A stretch of 49,355 nt of DNA from Ancylomarina salipaludis (GCF_004122035.1 NZ_SAXA01000021.1:1-49355), one strand, 5' to 3'; counted from the first letter of the stretch, positions 1-8,160 are shown. The notes: generated from the sequence alone by a model not told the origin. A program made the numbers and translations.

Positions 1-106
1 GTATCTATAGCAATGGGGTTCCACCTCTTCCCATCCCGAACAGAGAAGTTAAGCCCATTAGCGCCGATGGTACTGCCAAGTGGTGGGAGAGTAGGTCGAT
101 GCCAAC
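1..106 (+). rRNA. rrf: 5S ribosomal RNA, copy 1 (5' end cut by window)
   Basis: The conserved 5S core is present (CCGAACAGAGAAGTTAAGC, GCGCCGATGGTACTGCC, GGGAGAGTAGGTCG). The closing stem of copy 2 (GGTATC/GATGCC) shows that only one or a few bases are missing at the 5' end here. It is followed after a few bases by its own intrinsic terminator. It is presumably the end of a 16S-23S-5S operon lying upstream of the window. Confidence 0.93.
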
Positions 107-110
107 TTTT

Positions 111-147
111 AAGCGTCTTATTCCAAAAGGAGTAAGACGCTTTTTTT
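111..147 (+). terminator. Intrinsic terminator of 5S copy 1
   Basis: A ten-base stem (AAGCGTCTTA with TAAGACGCTT) closes a short loop and runs into seven T. It lies directly after 5S copy 1, so transcription could stop before the second 5S gene. Confidence 0.9.
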
Positions 148-228
148 AGCTAACACAAATCTCGAATTGAGTTCGGTTCTTTTTGAGAATATAAAATATA
201 AATCAACCCTGGTGTTGATGACAATTTC

Positions 229-336
229 AGGTATCTATAGCAATAGGGTTCCACCTCTTCCCATCCCGAACAGAGAAGTTAAGCCTATTAGCGCCGATGG
301 TACTGCCGGAAGGTGGGAGAGTAGGTCGATGCCAAT
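229..336 (+). rRNA. rrf: 5S ribosomal RNA, copy 2
   Basis: A second full 5S gene 230 bases downstream of the first. The two are nearly identical, but G15/C56 of copy 1 are A245/T286 here, which keeps the helix base pair, and the AAGT hairpin loop (78-81) is GGAA here (308-311), a GNRA tetraloop. The paired nature of the changes argues that both copies are functional. The spacer between them (148-228) holds no tRNA that I can see. Confidence 0.95.
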
Positions 337-340
337 TTTT

Positions 341-378
341 AAGCGTCTTATTCCATAATGGAGTAAGACGCTTTTTTT
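341..378 (+). terminator. Intrinsic terminator of 5S copy 2
   Basis: Same stem as the terminator of copy 1 (AAGCGTCTTA/TAAGACGCTT) with a different loop, then seven T. The stem is conserved while the loop differs, as expected after duplication of the 5S-terminator unit. Confidence 0.9.
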
Positions 379-407
379 ATGCACTTATTTCTGAGGATTG
401 ACCTTTT

Positions 408-449
408 ATCAAAAGAAAGGCACTAAATCGAATGAATGAAGTAGTGCCT
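408..449 (-). terminator. Likely terminator of the M18 aminopeptidase gene
   Basis: On the minus strand AGGCACTA and TAGTGCCT form an 8-bp stem, followed by TTCTTTTG. It lies just downstream of the minus-strand gene ending at 477. The loop is long (about 16 bases) and the T-tract is interrupted, so it is only moderately strong. Confidence 0.6.
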
Positions 450-476
450 GATATGATTGTGCTAAGTTTATTGGGC

Positions 477-1778
477 TTATAAACTGAAGAAATAGCTGAA
501 TACCTTCTGAATATAAACATTGTCTTTTACTCCAGCGGTTTCGCGTACCGAATGCATCGCAAACATTGGGTTTCCTATATCTACTGTGCGGATATCGATT
601 TGTCCCGTTGAAACATTACCTAGAGTACTGCCTCCAACAAGATCCGAACGGTTTACAAACTTTTGATATGGCACCTCGGCATTCTTACAAAGTGTTTCGA
701 AAACTGTTCCCGAATCGCCATCAGTGGTGTATTTCTGATTTGCATGAATTTTGATCACAGGTCCTTTGTTGATGAATGGACGGTTGCTTGGATCGTGTTT
801 CTCCGAAATATTTGGATGCACAGCATGGGCCATATCCGCAGAGATCATGAAAGAATTATAAATCGCTCTTTGAAAATCTTCCATATTTTTTCCCAGCTTG
901 TAAACGATGCGCTGTAAGAGGTGACGCAATACAGGAGATCCGGCGCCTTGTTTGGTTTCGCTACCCACTTCTTCGTTGTCGAAGATAGCCAGCAGTTTTG
1001 TTTTTTTACTGTTTGTTGATGCCAGTAAGGCTTTCAGACCTGCATAAGCCATGGCTAGATCATCTAACTTTGGAGATGAGATAAATTCCTCGTTTAATCC
1101 AAAGATACTTCCTTTTTCAACTTCGTATAAGGTCACATCAAAATCAATAATCGATTGTGCATCTATTTTTAATTCATCAGCAATTAAATTGATCAGGCAA
1201 TTATCTTTTTCCATCTCATCGGTAATCATCGCAAGCAGAGGCAGCATATCTTTTTGCTTGTTTAGAGCAACCCCTTCGTTCACTTCACGATTTAGATGAA
1301 TCGCCAGATTTGGGATGACCATTAGTGGACGGTCGATTTTTACAAACAGCTGTTCCGGATTTAGCGGATCGTTTGATTCTACGCAAACACGACCTGCAAT
1401 TGATAAGGGACGATCCATCCAGGTACTCAGGATTGGCGCTCCATAAACTTCGGTATTCAATTTAATGTAATTGTCTTCAACGGTGATTTCCGGATTGGGT
1501 TTGATCTTAAATCCCGGTGCATCGCTGTGTGCGCAGATCAACTGAAAACCTTCCTCTTCAATTTCGCCTTCTCCAATGGTGAAGGCGAAAATAGCTGAGC
1601 CATTTTTCCCGGTAAAGTATTTGCCGCCTTTATTGATTGACCATTCTTCGCGAAGATCCAATTCCTCGAAACCTGCTTCGGTTAATTCTTCTCTAATATT
1701 ATTAACGGCATGGTATGTACTCGGGCTGCGATGTATGAAATCGATCAGTTCCTGAGCTTGTTGTTTTTCCTGATTCAT
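477..1778 (-). CDS. apeB: M18 family aminopeptidase
   Basis: Cytosolic zinc aminopeptidase of the M18 (aspartyl aminopeptidase-like) family, which removes N-terminal residues from peptides. The 433-residue length is normal for the family. Metal-site motifs are visible in order: the His-Asp segment CAHSDAPGFKI near residue 83, FDNEEVGSETKQGAG near 266 (metal/catalytic Glu pair) and SADMAHAVHPN near 313. The ATG at 1776-1778 is the first in frame and there is no signal peptide. It stands alone, about 220 bases downstream of phoU on the same strand and separated from it by a hairpin. M18 versus the related M20/M42 families is settled by the DMAHAVHPN motif. Confidence 0.93.
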   Translation of the reverse strand: MNQEKQQAQELIDFIHRSPSTYHAVNNIREELTEAGFEELDLREEWSINKGGKYFTGKNGSAIFAFTIGEGEIEEEGFQLICAHSDAPGFKIKPNPEITVEDNYIKLNTEVYGAPILSTWMDRPLSIAGRVCVESNDPLNPEQLFVKIDRPLMVIPNLAIHLNREVNEGVALNKQKDMLPLLAMITDEMEKDNCLINLIADELKIDAQSIIDFDVTLYEVEKGSIFGLNEEFISSPKLDDLAMAYAGLKALLASTNSKKTKLLAIFDNEEVGSETKQGAGSPVLRHLLQRIVYKLGKNMEDFQRAIYNSFMISADMAHAVHPNISEKHDPSNRPFINKGPVIKIHANQKYTTDGDSGTVFETLCKNAEVPYQKFVNRSDLVGGSTLGNVSTGQIDIRTVDIGNPMFAMHSVRETAGVKDNVYIQKVFSYFFSL

Positions 1779-1936
1779 AATATTGGTTTATTGGTATAAG
1801 TGTTAAGGATTTCTGTTTGTTCTATTTGAAATTCAAAACTAAATCAATTATTACAAATAATAAACTGTTTTGCTTTTAATCTGACTGGGTTTATTCAGAG
1901 CTTTATTTTCGACTGTCGTTAGGCTCATTAAATGCG

Positions 1937-1970
1937 AATAGCGCCTTATTCTCTAGAATAAGACGCTATT
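1937..1970 (-). terminator. Hairpin after phoU, terminator-like
   Basis: AATAGCGCCTTATT pairs with AATAAGACGCTATT (14 bp with one G.T) around a six-base loop. It sits about 33 bases downstream of the phoU stop codon, where the pst operon should end. No T-tract follows on either strand, so it may be an mRNA 3'-end stabiliser rather than a true intrinsic terminator. Its core is the same as in the two 5S terminators. Confidence 0.55.
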
Positions 1971-2002
1971 AAGCTTATTGATCATATCAGTTTACCTTCG
2001 GT

Positions 2003-2692
2003 TTAGTCTTCCTTAAGGTCTTTATGACGCAGATCAGTACCATCCTGGTAATAAATTGAAGCTTCAGCAATATTTGTCGCATTATCAGCAATACGTTCGA
2101 TGCTGTTTAAAATGCTGCCAAAATTGAGAATATTGGTCACATCCTGGAGGGCTACGTTAGGCGGCGTGCTTTTTCGAAGCATACGACTGATCAGTTTTCG
2201 TTGCATATCATCAACGACTTCATCATTTTTAATCGTCCAGATTGCTGTTTCATGGTCTTCATTTTCGAAAGAATCCAAAGCTTTTCTCACCATAATCAAA
2301 CTCATGTCATACATACTATGTATCGATTCTTTTTGATTTTCGGGCAACTGCTTTGGGTTTAATTCCTTGAAGAAATGCAGAATATTATTCAGTTGATCTC
2401 CAATTCGCTCCATATCACCTAACATTCTTAAGTAGGAGATAAGCTGACGGAGTTCACTGGCCATGGGTTGTTGCAGACCGATTGTTTGAATGATATTATG
2501 GCTCATTTTTAATTCAAGCTGATCCAAACTCTTTTCATTTTTTGAAAATTGCTCAAGGGCTTTTTCCGATATTGTTTCCAACCCTTCCAGAATGACATCC
2601 TCCAATGTATCGAATTGTTGATAGAGGATCGATTTCATCTTATGGAAATCTTTATTGATGCCTTCGAATTTTTTATCTTTTTTTATCGACAT
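2003..2692 (-). CDS. phoU: Phosphate signalling protein PhoU
   Basis: PhoU couples the Pst transporter to phosphate-dependent gene control. The protein is all-helical with two tandem PhoU repeats; each carries the usual MxxDL/ERIGD-like element (LGDMERIGDQLNNI in the first half, SIERIADNATNIAE in the second). I chose ATG 2690-2692 (starts MSIKKDKKFEG, 229 residues); the frame continues up to a TTG at 2740 that overlaps the pstB stop, but this would add 16 non-conserved residues. It is the last gene of pstS-C-A-B-phoU, the usual order. A 45-base gap separates it from pstB. Confidence 0.93.
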   Translation of the reverse strand: MSIKKDKKFEGINKDFHKMKSILYQQFDTLEDVILEGLETISEKALEQFSKNEKSLDQLELKMSHNIIQTIGLQQPMASELRQLISYLRMLGDMERIGDQLNNILHFFKELNPKQLPENQKESIHSMYDMSLIMVRKALDSFENEDHETAIWTIKNDEVVDDMQRKLISRMLRKSTPPNVALQDVTNILNFGSILNSIERIADNATNIAEASIYYQDGTDLRHKDLKED

Positions 2693-2736
2693 GATTGATT
2701 GTTTTAATGTTGATGTTTTTTTTAAGGACTGATAAA

Positions 2737-3543
2737 TCAACCGAATTTACCTGTCAGGTAAGCTTCGGTACGCTCATCCTTTGGTGTTGTAAACATATTT
2801 TTGGTTTTACCATATTCTACCAATTCTCCAATATACATAAACATTGAGTAATCTGAAATACGGGCAGCCTGTGCCATATTGTGTGTGACTAAAACAATGG
2901 TATATTTCTTTTTAAGTTCGACAAGCAAGTCTTCTATTTTGGCAGTGGCGATTGGGTCCAATGCTGAAGTGGGTTCATCCAATAGAATCACCTCAGGGGC
3001 ATAGGCCAATGCTCTTGCAATACACAAGCGTTGTTGCTGACCACCGGATAGAAAAGTTCCTCTTTTGTGCAGGGCATCTTTGGTTTCGTCCCAAAGCCCT
3101 ACTTCGCGTAATGATTTTTCAACAATCTGATCTTTTTCCGATCGCTTTAGTTTAATTCCGTTTAAGATATAGGCGGCAATTACATTGTCGTAAATACTCA
3201 TGGTTGGAAACGGGTTGGGGCGTTGAAAAACCATCCCAATTTTTCGTCTTAACTCAATCGGATTAATTTTATAAATATCTTCACCATCAAGGGTGATTGA
3301 ACCTTTGTGATGCGTATCAGGATAAAGTTCGTGCATTCGGTTGATAGCCCTTAATAAGGTACTTTTACCACACCCCGAAGGGCCCATGATAGCTGTGATT
3401 TTATTTTTTTGAATGCCTGCAGAAACCTTATCAATCGAATACTTATCGCCTCCGTATGAAACTGAAAGCTGATCGATGTTTAGAAGTGGCGAATCAATTT
3501 TGATGATTCGGTCGTTCTTTGTATTTAGTATTGTACTTTCCAT
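2737..3543 (-). CDS. pstB: Phosphate ABC transporter ATP-binding protein PstB
   Basis: ATPase subunit of the high-affinity phosphate importer on the inner face of the cytoplasmic membrane. Walker A (GPSGCGKST) is at about residues 54-62, the ABC signature LSGGQQQR at 165-172 and Walker B with the catalytic Glu (VILLDEP) at 185-191. The 268-residue length is typical. Its 5' end overlaps the 3' end of pstA by 19 bases, which implies translational coupling. The ATG at 3541-3543 is supported by that overlap. Confidence 0.97.
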   Translation of the reverse strand: MESTILNTKNDRIIKIDSPLLNIDQLSVSYGGDKYSIDKVSAGIQKNKITAIMGPSGCGKSTLLRAINRMHELYPDTHHKGSITLDGEDIYKINPIELRRKIGMVFQRPNPFPTMSIYDNVIAAYILNGIKLKRSEKDQIVEKSLREVGLWDETKDALHKRGTFLSGGQQQRLCIARALAYAPEVILLDEPTSALDPIATAKIEDLLVELKKKYTIVLVTHNMAQAARISDYSMFMYIGELVEYGKTKNMFTTPKDERTEAYLTGKFG

Positions 3544-4418
3544 TTTTTGACAATTGCTTTAGCTCCAAGATTTAAAAGAAAAATTATAAGTAGTAAAATT
3601 AAAGAGGCCCCCCATATCAAATCGATCAGGTTGGGATCGTTATAAAACTCCCAAACAAGTAAAGGGATGGCACTACTGGGTTGTGTGATATCCAAATTAA
3701 TTGCCGAGCTACCCAAAGCGGTCAGCATAAGTGGCGCTGTTTCCCCTGCAATACGTGATATTCCGAGTATAATTCCGGTACTAATACCACTCATTCCGGT
3801 AGGTAGTAATACTTTAAATATGGTTCGGTGATAGGGTACACCCAATGACAAGGCCGCTTCCTTTAAGGTGGACGGGATCATCTTAAGAGTTTCTTCAGTC
3901 GATCGGATAATTGAAGGGAGCATCATGATTGACAGAGCAACGCTACCGGCCAGAGCTGAGAAACCTGAGGTTACGGGTTTCACAATCCAGATGTAGGCTA
4001 TAACCCCCAATACAATAGATGGGATTCCTTGTAGCATATCCACAACCAATCGAACAGCATTCGCCATTTTTCCTTTGCTTGTTTCCGATAAATAAATACC
4101 ACAAATTAAACCCAGAGGAATGGCGATAAGCGATGCGAGTCCCACTATAATGAGTGTTCCCACAATACCGTTTGCAATACCACCCGGAATAATTTCGTGA
4201 TTGGCCTTGGCCATCATGGCTTGCATGGTGTCCGGGGCAACTTCAATGAAAAAATTTAAGCGGATTTGTTTGTATCCTTTTTTCACGAGTTGAAAAAGAA
4301 TGGATAACAAAGGCAGAGCCGAAACAAAAGCCAGGGTCATCATGACAATACTAAATAGTTTATCGTTGAAGATTCGCCATTTGAGTTTTTGTTTCGATAT
4401 TGAATTTGAACTATTCAT
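3525..4418 (-). CDS. pstA: Phosphate ABC transporter permease PstA
   Basis: Inner-membrane permease subunit. There are six hydrophobic spans over 297 residues, with a binding-protein-dependent transport (MetI-like) domain containing the conserved cytoplasmic EAA-type loop (LKEAALSLGVPYHRTIFKVLLP) that contacts PstB. The ATG at 4416-4418 lies 5 bases downstream of the pstC stop. It overlaps pstB by 19 bases at its 3' end. Confidence 0.96.
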   Translation of the reverse strand: MNSSNSISKQKLKWRIFNDKLFSIVMMTLAFVSALPLLSILFQLVKKGYKQIRLNFFIEVAPDTMQAMMAKANHEIIPGGIANGIVGTLIIVGLASLIAIPLGLICGIYLSETSKGKMANAVRLVVDMLQGIPSIVLGVIAYIWIVKPVTSGFSALAGSVALSIMMLPSIIRSTEETLKMIPSTLKEAALSLGVPYHRTIFKVLLPTGMSGISTGIILGISRIAGETAPLMLTALGSSAINLDITQPSSAIPLLVWEFYNDPNLIDLIWGASLILLLIIFLLNLGAKAIVKKWKVQY

Positions 4419-4423
4419 GTGTT

Positions 4424-5278
4424 TTAAGCTGTAATTTTTTTCATAATCATCTTGCCTGCCAGGTTAAGGATACCTGTAATGATAAAGAGTAAGAGTCCCA
4501 TTGCCACAAGTGAGGTATACTTTAGCCCTTCGGCTTCGCCAAACTGGTTTGCAATTAAACTGGCCATGGTGTTTCCCAGATCGAACAGATTGCTTGGAAT
4601 TTGATTGGAGTTTCCAATCAGCATGGTTACGGCCATTGTTTCGCCAATAGCCCGCCCAAAGGCCAGAATGTATCCGGCAAAAATTCCTGATCCGGCATTG
4701 GGGATAATCACATTTTTCACCACTTCGAAACGGGTTGCTCCCAGGGAGTATGCCGCTTCTTTTAAATTAGCAGGCACCATATTGATTACTTCAGCACTCA
4801 GCGACGAGGCATAAGGAATAATCATGATGGCCAATACCAGCGATGATGTGAAAATACCAAAGCCTTGCGCATTTAATCCCAGTTCGACAATCCAGGGCTT
4901 GATGGTGTAAAAACCCCACAAACCATAAACAACCGATGGAATACCTGCAAGCAGGTCAATCATCGATTTTAGGATGGAAGCCATTCGACCTTCTTTAAAA
5001 TATTCGCCAAGGAATAAGGCGATTGAAAAGGCAAAAGGAAACGTCATGATTAAGGCCAGTACCGATGTAAGGATTGTGCCAATAATAAAGGGAAGCGCCC
5101 CGTAACTTTCCCGTCCTTCTGTAGGATTCCAGTTCGAAGAGAAAATAAATTTGAAGCCAAATTCTTTGAAAGTAGGTATTGAACCCATAATTAAGGTGGC
5201 TACTATTCCGATAGCCATCATTAGGATTAGGATACCTCCCGATTTTAAAAAATATTGAAATAGTTTTTCACTTTTCAT
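4424..5278 (-). CDS. pstC: Phosphate ABC transporter permease PstC
   Basis: Partner permease of PstA, with six predicted membrane spans and its own EAA-type loop (LKEAAYSLGATRFEVVKNVI). I chose ATG 5276-5278 (MKSEKLFQYFLKSGG, 284 residues); an upstream TTG at 5293 would add only five residues. It is separated from pstS by about 190 bases holding a large inverted repeat, so pstS may be expressed at a different level from the membrane subunits. Confidence 0.95.
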   Translation of the reverse strand: MKSEKLFQYFLKSGGILILMMAIGIVATLIMGSIPTFKEFGFKFIFSSNWNPTEGRESYGALPFIIGTILTSVLALIMTFPFAFSIALFLGEYFKEGRMASILKSMIDLLAGIPSVVYGLWGFYTIKPWIVELGLNAQGFGIFTSSLVLAIMIIPYASSLSAEVINMVPANLKEAAYSLGATRFEVVKNVIIPNAGSGIFAGYILAFGRAIGETMAVTMLIGNSNQIPSNLFDLGNTMASLIANQFGEAEGLKYTSLVAMGLLLFIITGILNLAGKMIMKKITA

Positions 5279-5387
5279 TTGCGATGCTGTCAATCAGTTG
5301 AAATACAGAAAGGTCTTTTGTTATCAAGACCCATAATCAACTGATGGTTGATATTCTCTAAGCCTGTTGCTTTGAGATAAGAAAAGA

Positions 5388-5449
5388 GTGCCTGAGCAAA
5401 GTGTTTTGTGAACCTTACAATAGAAAAACATAGATCTCTGCCCAGGCAC
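5388..5449 (-). promoter_or_regulatory. Long-loop inverted repeat between pstS and pstC
   Basis: GTGCCTGAGCA (5388-5398) and TGCCCAGGCAC (5439-5449) are complementary with a single mismatch, enclosing a 40-base loop. On the transcribed (minus) strand the stem is followed by TCTTTTCTTATCTC. It lies between the binding protein gene and the permease genes, where attenuators or RNA-processing/stability hairpins are common in Pst operons. Function is inferred from position only. Confidence 0.6.
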
Positions 5450-5467
5450 CCCGATAAGGTTTGTGTT

Positions 5468-6532
5468 TTATAATCCGCGACCGTTATAGGTAATCACATC
5501 TAAAATTCTGTTGGCTTTTAATACTGCCTTTTCAGGTAGAGGTGCATAGTGCACTTTGCTTGTTTGCAATTGTGCTTCCTGTCCAATCACCCATTTCAAA
5601 AGCTGTTTGGTTTGCATTGCCTGATCTTTGCTTCGTCCGTTGTAAGCCTGTTCTTTGTATAGGATCAACCAGGTGAAACTTGAAATAGGGTAACCTTGCT
5701 CGGCTGTTGTGTTGGTTAATGTTACTCGTGTATCATCAGGAATGTCGCCAGCTGCCGAAGCACTTACTGATTCTACTGAAGGCTTAATAAAGTTACCAGC
5801 CTGATTTTGAATACTAGCCATTGGAATACCTTGAGCAAATGCATATTCTGATCCGATATACCCGATAGCTCCTTCAGTTGCACTGATTGTTCCGGCTACA
5901 CCAGGATTTCCTTTTGCTGCAATACCAACAGGCCACTGAAGTGCTTTGCCTGCTCCGATTTTTTCTTTCCATTCAGAGCTTACTTTGCTCATATAATCAC
6001 TAAAGATGAAAGTGGTTCCACTTCCGTCTGAACGGTATACCACTGTAATAGCCAGGTCAGGAAGATTAACGCCCGGATTAACCTGAGCAATTTTAGCATC
6101 GTTCCACTTGGTTATTTTTCCCATAAAAATACCTTCCATCAACTCAGGAGTGAATTTCAATTCGGGTTTTCCAGGGATGTTGTAAGCCGCAACTACAGCT
6201 CCCAAACATGAAGGGATATGCAAAACATCGCCAGGCATTTCAGAAAGTTTTTTATCTGATAAGAAAGCATCAGTTGCTCCAAAATCAACGATTTTATCTT
6301 TCAAGCTGCGAATACCTCCGCCTGAGCCAATTCCACCGTAAGTTACCAAAAGGCCTTTCGATTTTGTGTAGGCTTTAAAAATGGTGTTGTAAAATGGTTG
6401 TGGAAATGTGGCTCCGGCTCCTGTAATAGCCTTTGCTTTTCCTGCTTCAGCATTTTTTTTCCCTGAGTTGCCACATGATGTTATCAGGGCAAGTGAAATG
6501 ATCGCTACTAGTAGTACTTGAATCTTTTTCAT
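5468..6532 (-). CDS. pstS: Phosphate-binding lipoprotein PstS
   Basis: Substrate-binding protein of the Pst importer. The N-terminus is a lipoprotein signal (SLALITSC, lipid-modified Cys20), so it is tethered to a membrane rather than free in the periplasm. Phosphate-site motifs follow: GAGATFPQPFY near 41, GGIGSGGGI near 67, and YRSDGSGTTFIFSDYM near 165. The 354-residue length is typical. It is the first gene of the pst operon, with an ATG at 6530-6532. I see no clear Pho-type operator in the AT-rich region upstream. Confidence 0.96.
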   Translation of the reverse strand: MKKIQVLLVAIISLALITSCGNSGKKNAEAGKAKAITGAGATFPQPFYNTIFKAYTKSKGLLVTYGGIGSGGGIRSLKDKIVDFGATDAFLSDKKLSEMPGDVLHIPSCLGAVVAAYNIPGKPELKFTPELMEGIFMGKITKWNDAKIAQVNPGVNLPDLAITVVYRSDGSGTTFIFSDYMSKVSSEWKEKIGAGKALQWPVGIAAKGNPGVAGTISATEGAIGYIGSEYAFAQGIPMASIQNQAGNFIKPSVESVSASAAGDIPDDTRVTLTNTTAEQGYPISSFTWLILYKEQAYNGRSKDQAMQTKQLLKWVIGQEAQLQTSKVHYAPLPEKAVLKANRILDVITYNGRGL

Positions 6533-6900
6533 TCTATTATTTTTTTATATAGTTGTTCGTTTCGTATTCGATTTTGAGTTTCAGATTTTTGTTTATTAAT
6601 TGTTATGACCTCAAAATCATATTGCAAGTTTACGACTGTAGCATTAAGTCAGTTTAAAACGAATATTAATAAAACATTAGAATTACACCCATCAATGTTA
6701 AGATAAGGTTTCGAAATGGGGTTTTTAGTCCCTGAAATTCATGATTATTTCACAGATTATCAGACTTATTGGTTTCTCTGTTTTATAAAGGAGAAGTGTC
6801 CGTTTTTACAAGGAGAGATGGTTTGTAAATTATTTATGAGTGCTGATAAAACCCGGACTTGCAACAAAAATTCGCCATAGGTCAGGCTTTGACTATTGGC
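6533..6900. other. Gene-free region upstream of pstS
   Basis: AT-rich DNA that must carry the pstS promoter. The best candidate is TAAACTTG on the minus strand (plus 6625-6632), a one-mismatch match to the Bacteroidota -7 box TAnnTTTG. No conserved gene is seen; open frames reaching in from the neighbouring repeats are not convincing. Confidence 0.4.
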
Positions 6901-7228
6901 AAGCTGCAAATGAACCGATCCTACGGGCACGAAGCCTTTGCAAGCTGCAAACGAGCCGATCCCACGGGCGCGAAGCCCTTGCAGGCTGCAAACGACACAA
7001 TCCCACGGGCACGAAGTATTTGCAAGCTGCAAACGAGACGATCCCACGGGCACGAAGCTCTTGCAAGCTGCAAATGAGCCGATCCCATGGGCACGAAGCC
7101 TTTGCAAGCTACAAACGAGACGATCCCACGGGCACGAAGCCTTTGCAAGCTGCAAACGACACAATCCCACGGGCGCGAAGCTCTTGCAAGCTGCAAGTGA
7201 GCCGATCCCATGGGCACGAAGCTCTTGC
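6901..7228. repeat. Eight tandem 41-bp repeats
   Basis: The word AAGCTGC or a close variant recurs at 6901, 6942, 6983, 7024, 7065, 7106, 7147, 7188 and 7229, exactly 41 bases apart. Each unit holds an AACGAGACGATCCCACGGG-like core, a GGGCACGAAG segment and CTTTGCAAGC. Some units have the palindrome CCCATGGG and others CCCACGGG. The array is much richer in GC than its surroundings. Because 41 is not a multiple of three and the unit has no stop, several long open frames run through on both strands; they are not credible proteins. Confidence 0.95.
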
Positions 7229-7804
7229 AAGCTGCAAATGAAACAATCTCCTGGTGCATGTCATGCTCTGACTATAGGGAAGCTGTAAATGTCAGGGTAT
7301 GACTGGGGGTGACTCATCGTATTTATTATTCCCGAGAATCAGATTCACTTCAACGCCTTTTACCCTTAAATTCCCTAAAGGGAAGTCGTTGAAACTCGGT
7401 CTTTCTTCAAGGACTGTGACAAACTGCAAATGAGACAATCCCTTTGTGCATGTCATGCTCTGACTATAGGCAAGCTGTAAATGTCAGGGTATGACTGGGG
7501 GTGACTTATTGTATTTATTATTCCCGAGAATCTGAGATACTTCAACGCCTTTTACCCTTAAATTCCCTAAAGGGAAGTCGTTGAAACTCGGTCTCTCTTT
7601 AAGGACTGTGGCAAACTGCAAATGAAACAATCTCCTGGTGCATGTCATGCTCTGACTATAGGCAAGCTGTAAATGTCAGGGTATGACTGGGGGTGAGTCA
7701 TCGTATTTATTATTCCCGAGAATCAGATTCATTTCAACGCCTTTTACCCTTAAATTCCCTAAAGGGAAGCCGTTGAAATTGGGTCTCTCGTTAAGGACTG
7801 TGGT
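7229..7804. repeat. Three tandem 192-bp repeats
   Basis: Units start at 7229, 7421 and 7613, exactly 192 bases apart, and differ at only a small number of positions. Each starts with a decayed version of the 41-bp unit (CTGCAAATGARACAATC), then carries a 13-bp stem made by GTCATGCTCTGAC and GTCAGGGTATGAC (7260-7303 in unit 1; two G.T pairs), then a 45-bp element bounded by TTCAACG and CGTTGAA (7349-7393, 7541-7585, 7733-7777) with an inner TTCCCTaaAGGGAA hairpin. No conserved coding sequence is visible. Confidence 0.95.
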
Positions 7805-8074
7805 AAACTGCAAATGAGACAACACGATGACAATTTATTTCTCCTCCTTGTTTAAGGAGGAGTACCCGAGTGCGCGAGGGGGAGGCGGTTTGTGAAATCC
7901 AGCAAATCTAAATTGAAGGGAGCCAGAAAGAATTTGAGATACTTCAACGCCTTTTACCCTTAAATTCCCTAAAGGGAAGTCGTTGAAATTCAGTTTTTCT
8001 TTAGGGAGATTGGTCAAATAGCATTTTAGGCCACCGGACTTGCTTTGAGGAAATGACCATTCTGAACTTGACAA
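7805..8074. repeat. Degenerate fourth unit with inserted hairpin module
   Basis: It begins like another 192-bp unit (AAACTGCAAATGAGACAA) but then changes to a module with a CTCCTCCTT-GTTT-AAGGAGGAG hairpin (7841-7862). It later returns to a fourth copy of the 45-bp TTCAACG...CGTTGAA element (7943-7987). A 79-codon minus-strand frame (7835-8074) spans it, but its translation is just the repeat (FPLGNLRVKGVE and KPPPPRALGYSS segments), so I treat it as a dispersed non-coding element or a gene relic. Confidence 0.7.
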
Positions 8075-8160
8075 ACTTGACAGGATGAATCCCGGTTTGG
8101 ATTTTCTACCTTGGTGTGGTCACAATGAAAGTGATATAACATTAAGATTGATATTATATA

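Noticed and set aside
148-228. tRNA gene between the two 5S copies
   Set aside because: No T-loop (GGTTCRANTCC) or acceptor stem can be found; the spacer is plain AT-rich DNA.
6766-7288. Several open frames of 70-154 codons on both strands
   Set aside because: They only exist because a stop-free 41-bp repeat passes through all frames; no start context, no family and competing frames of equal quality.
6901-7804. CRISPR array
   Set aside because: Units are contiguous repeats without unique spacers, periods are 41 and 192 bases, and there are no cas genes.
7835-8074. 79-codon minus-strand frame
   Set aside because: Made of the dispersed hairpin module and the 45-bp repeat; treated as repeat DNA, though a relic gene cannot be excluded.
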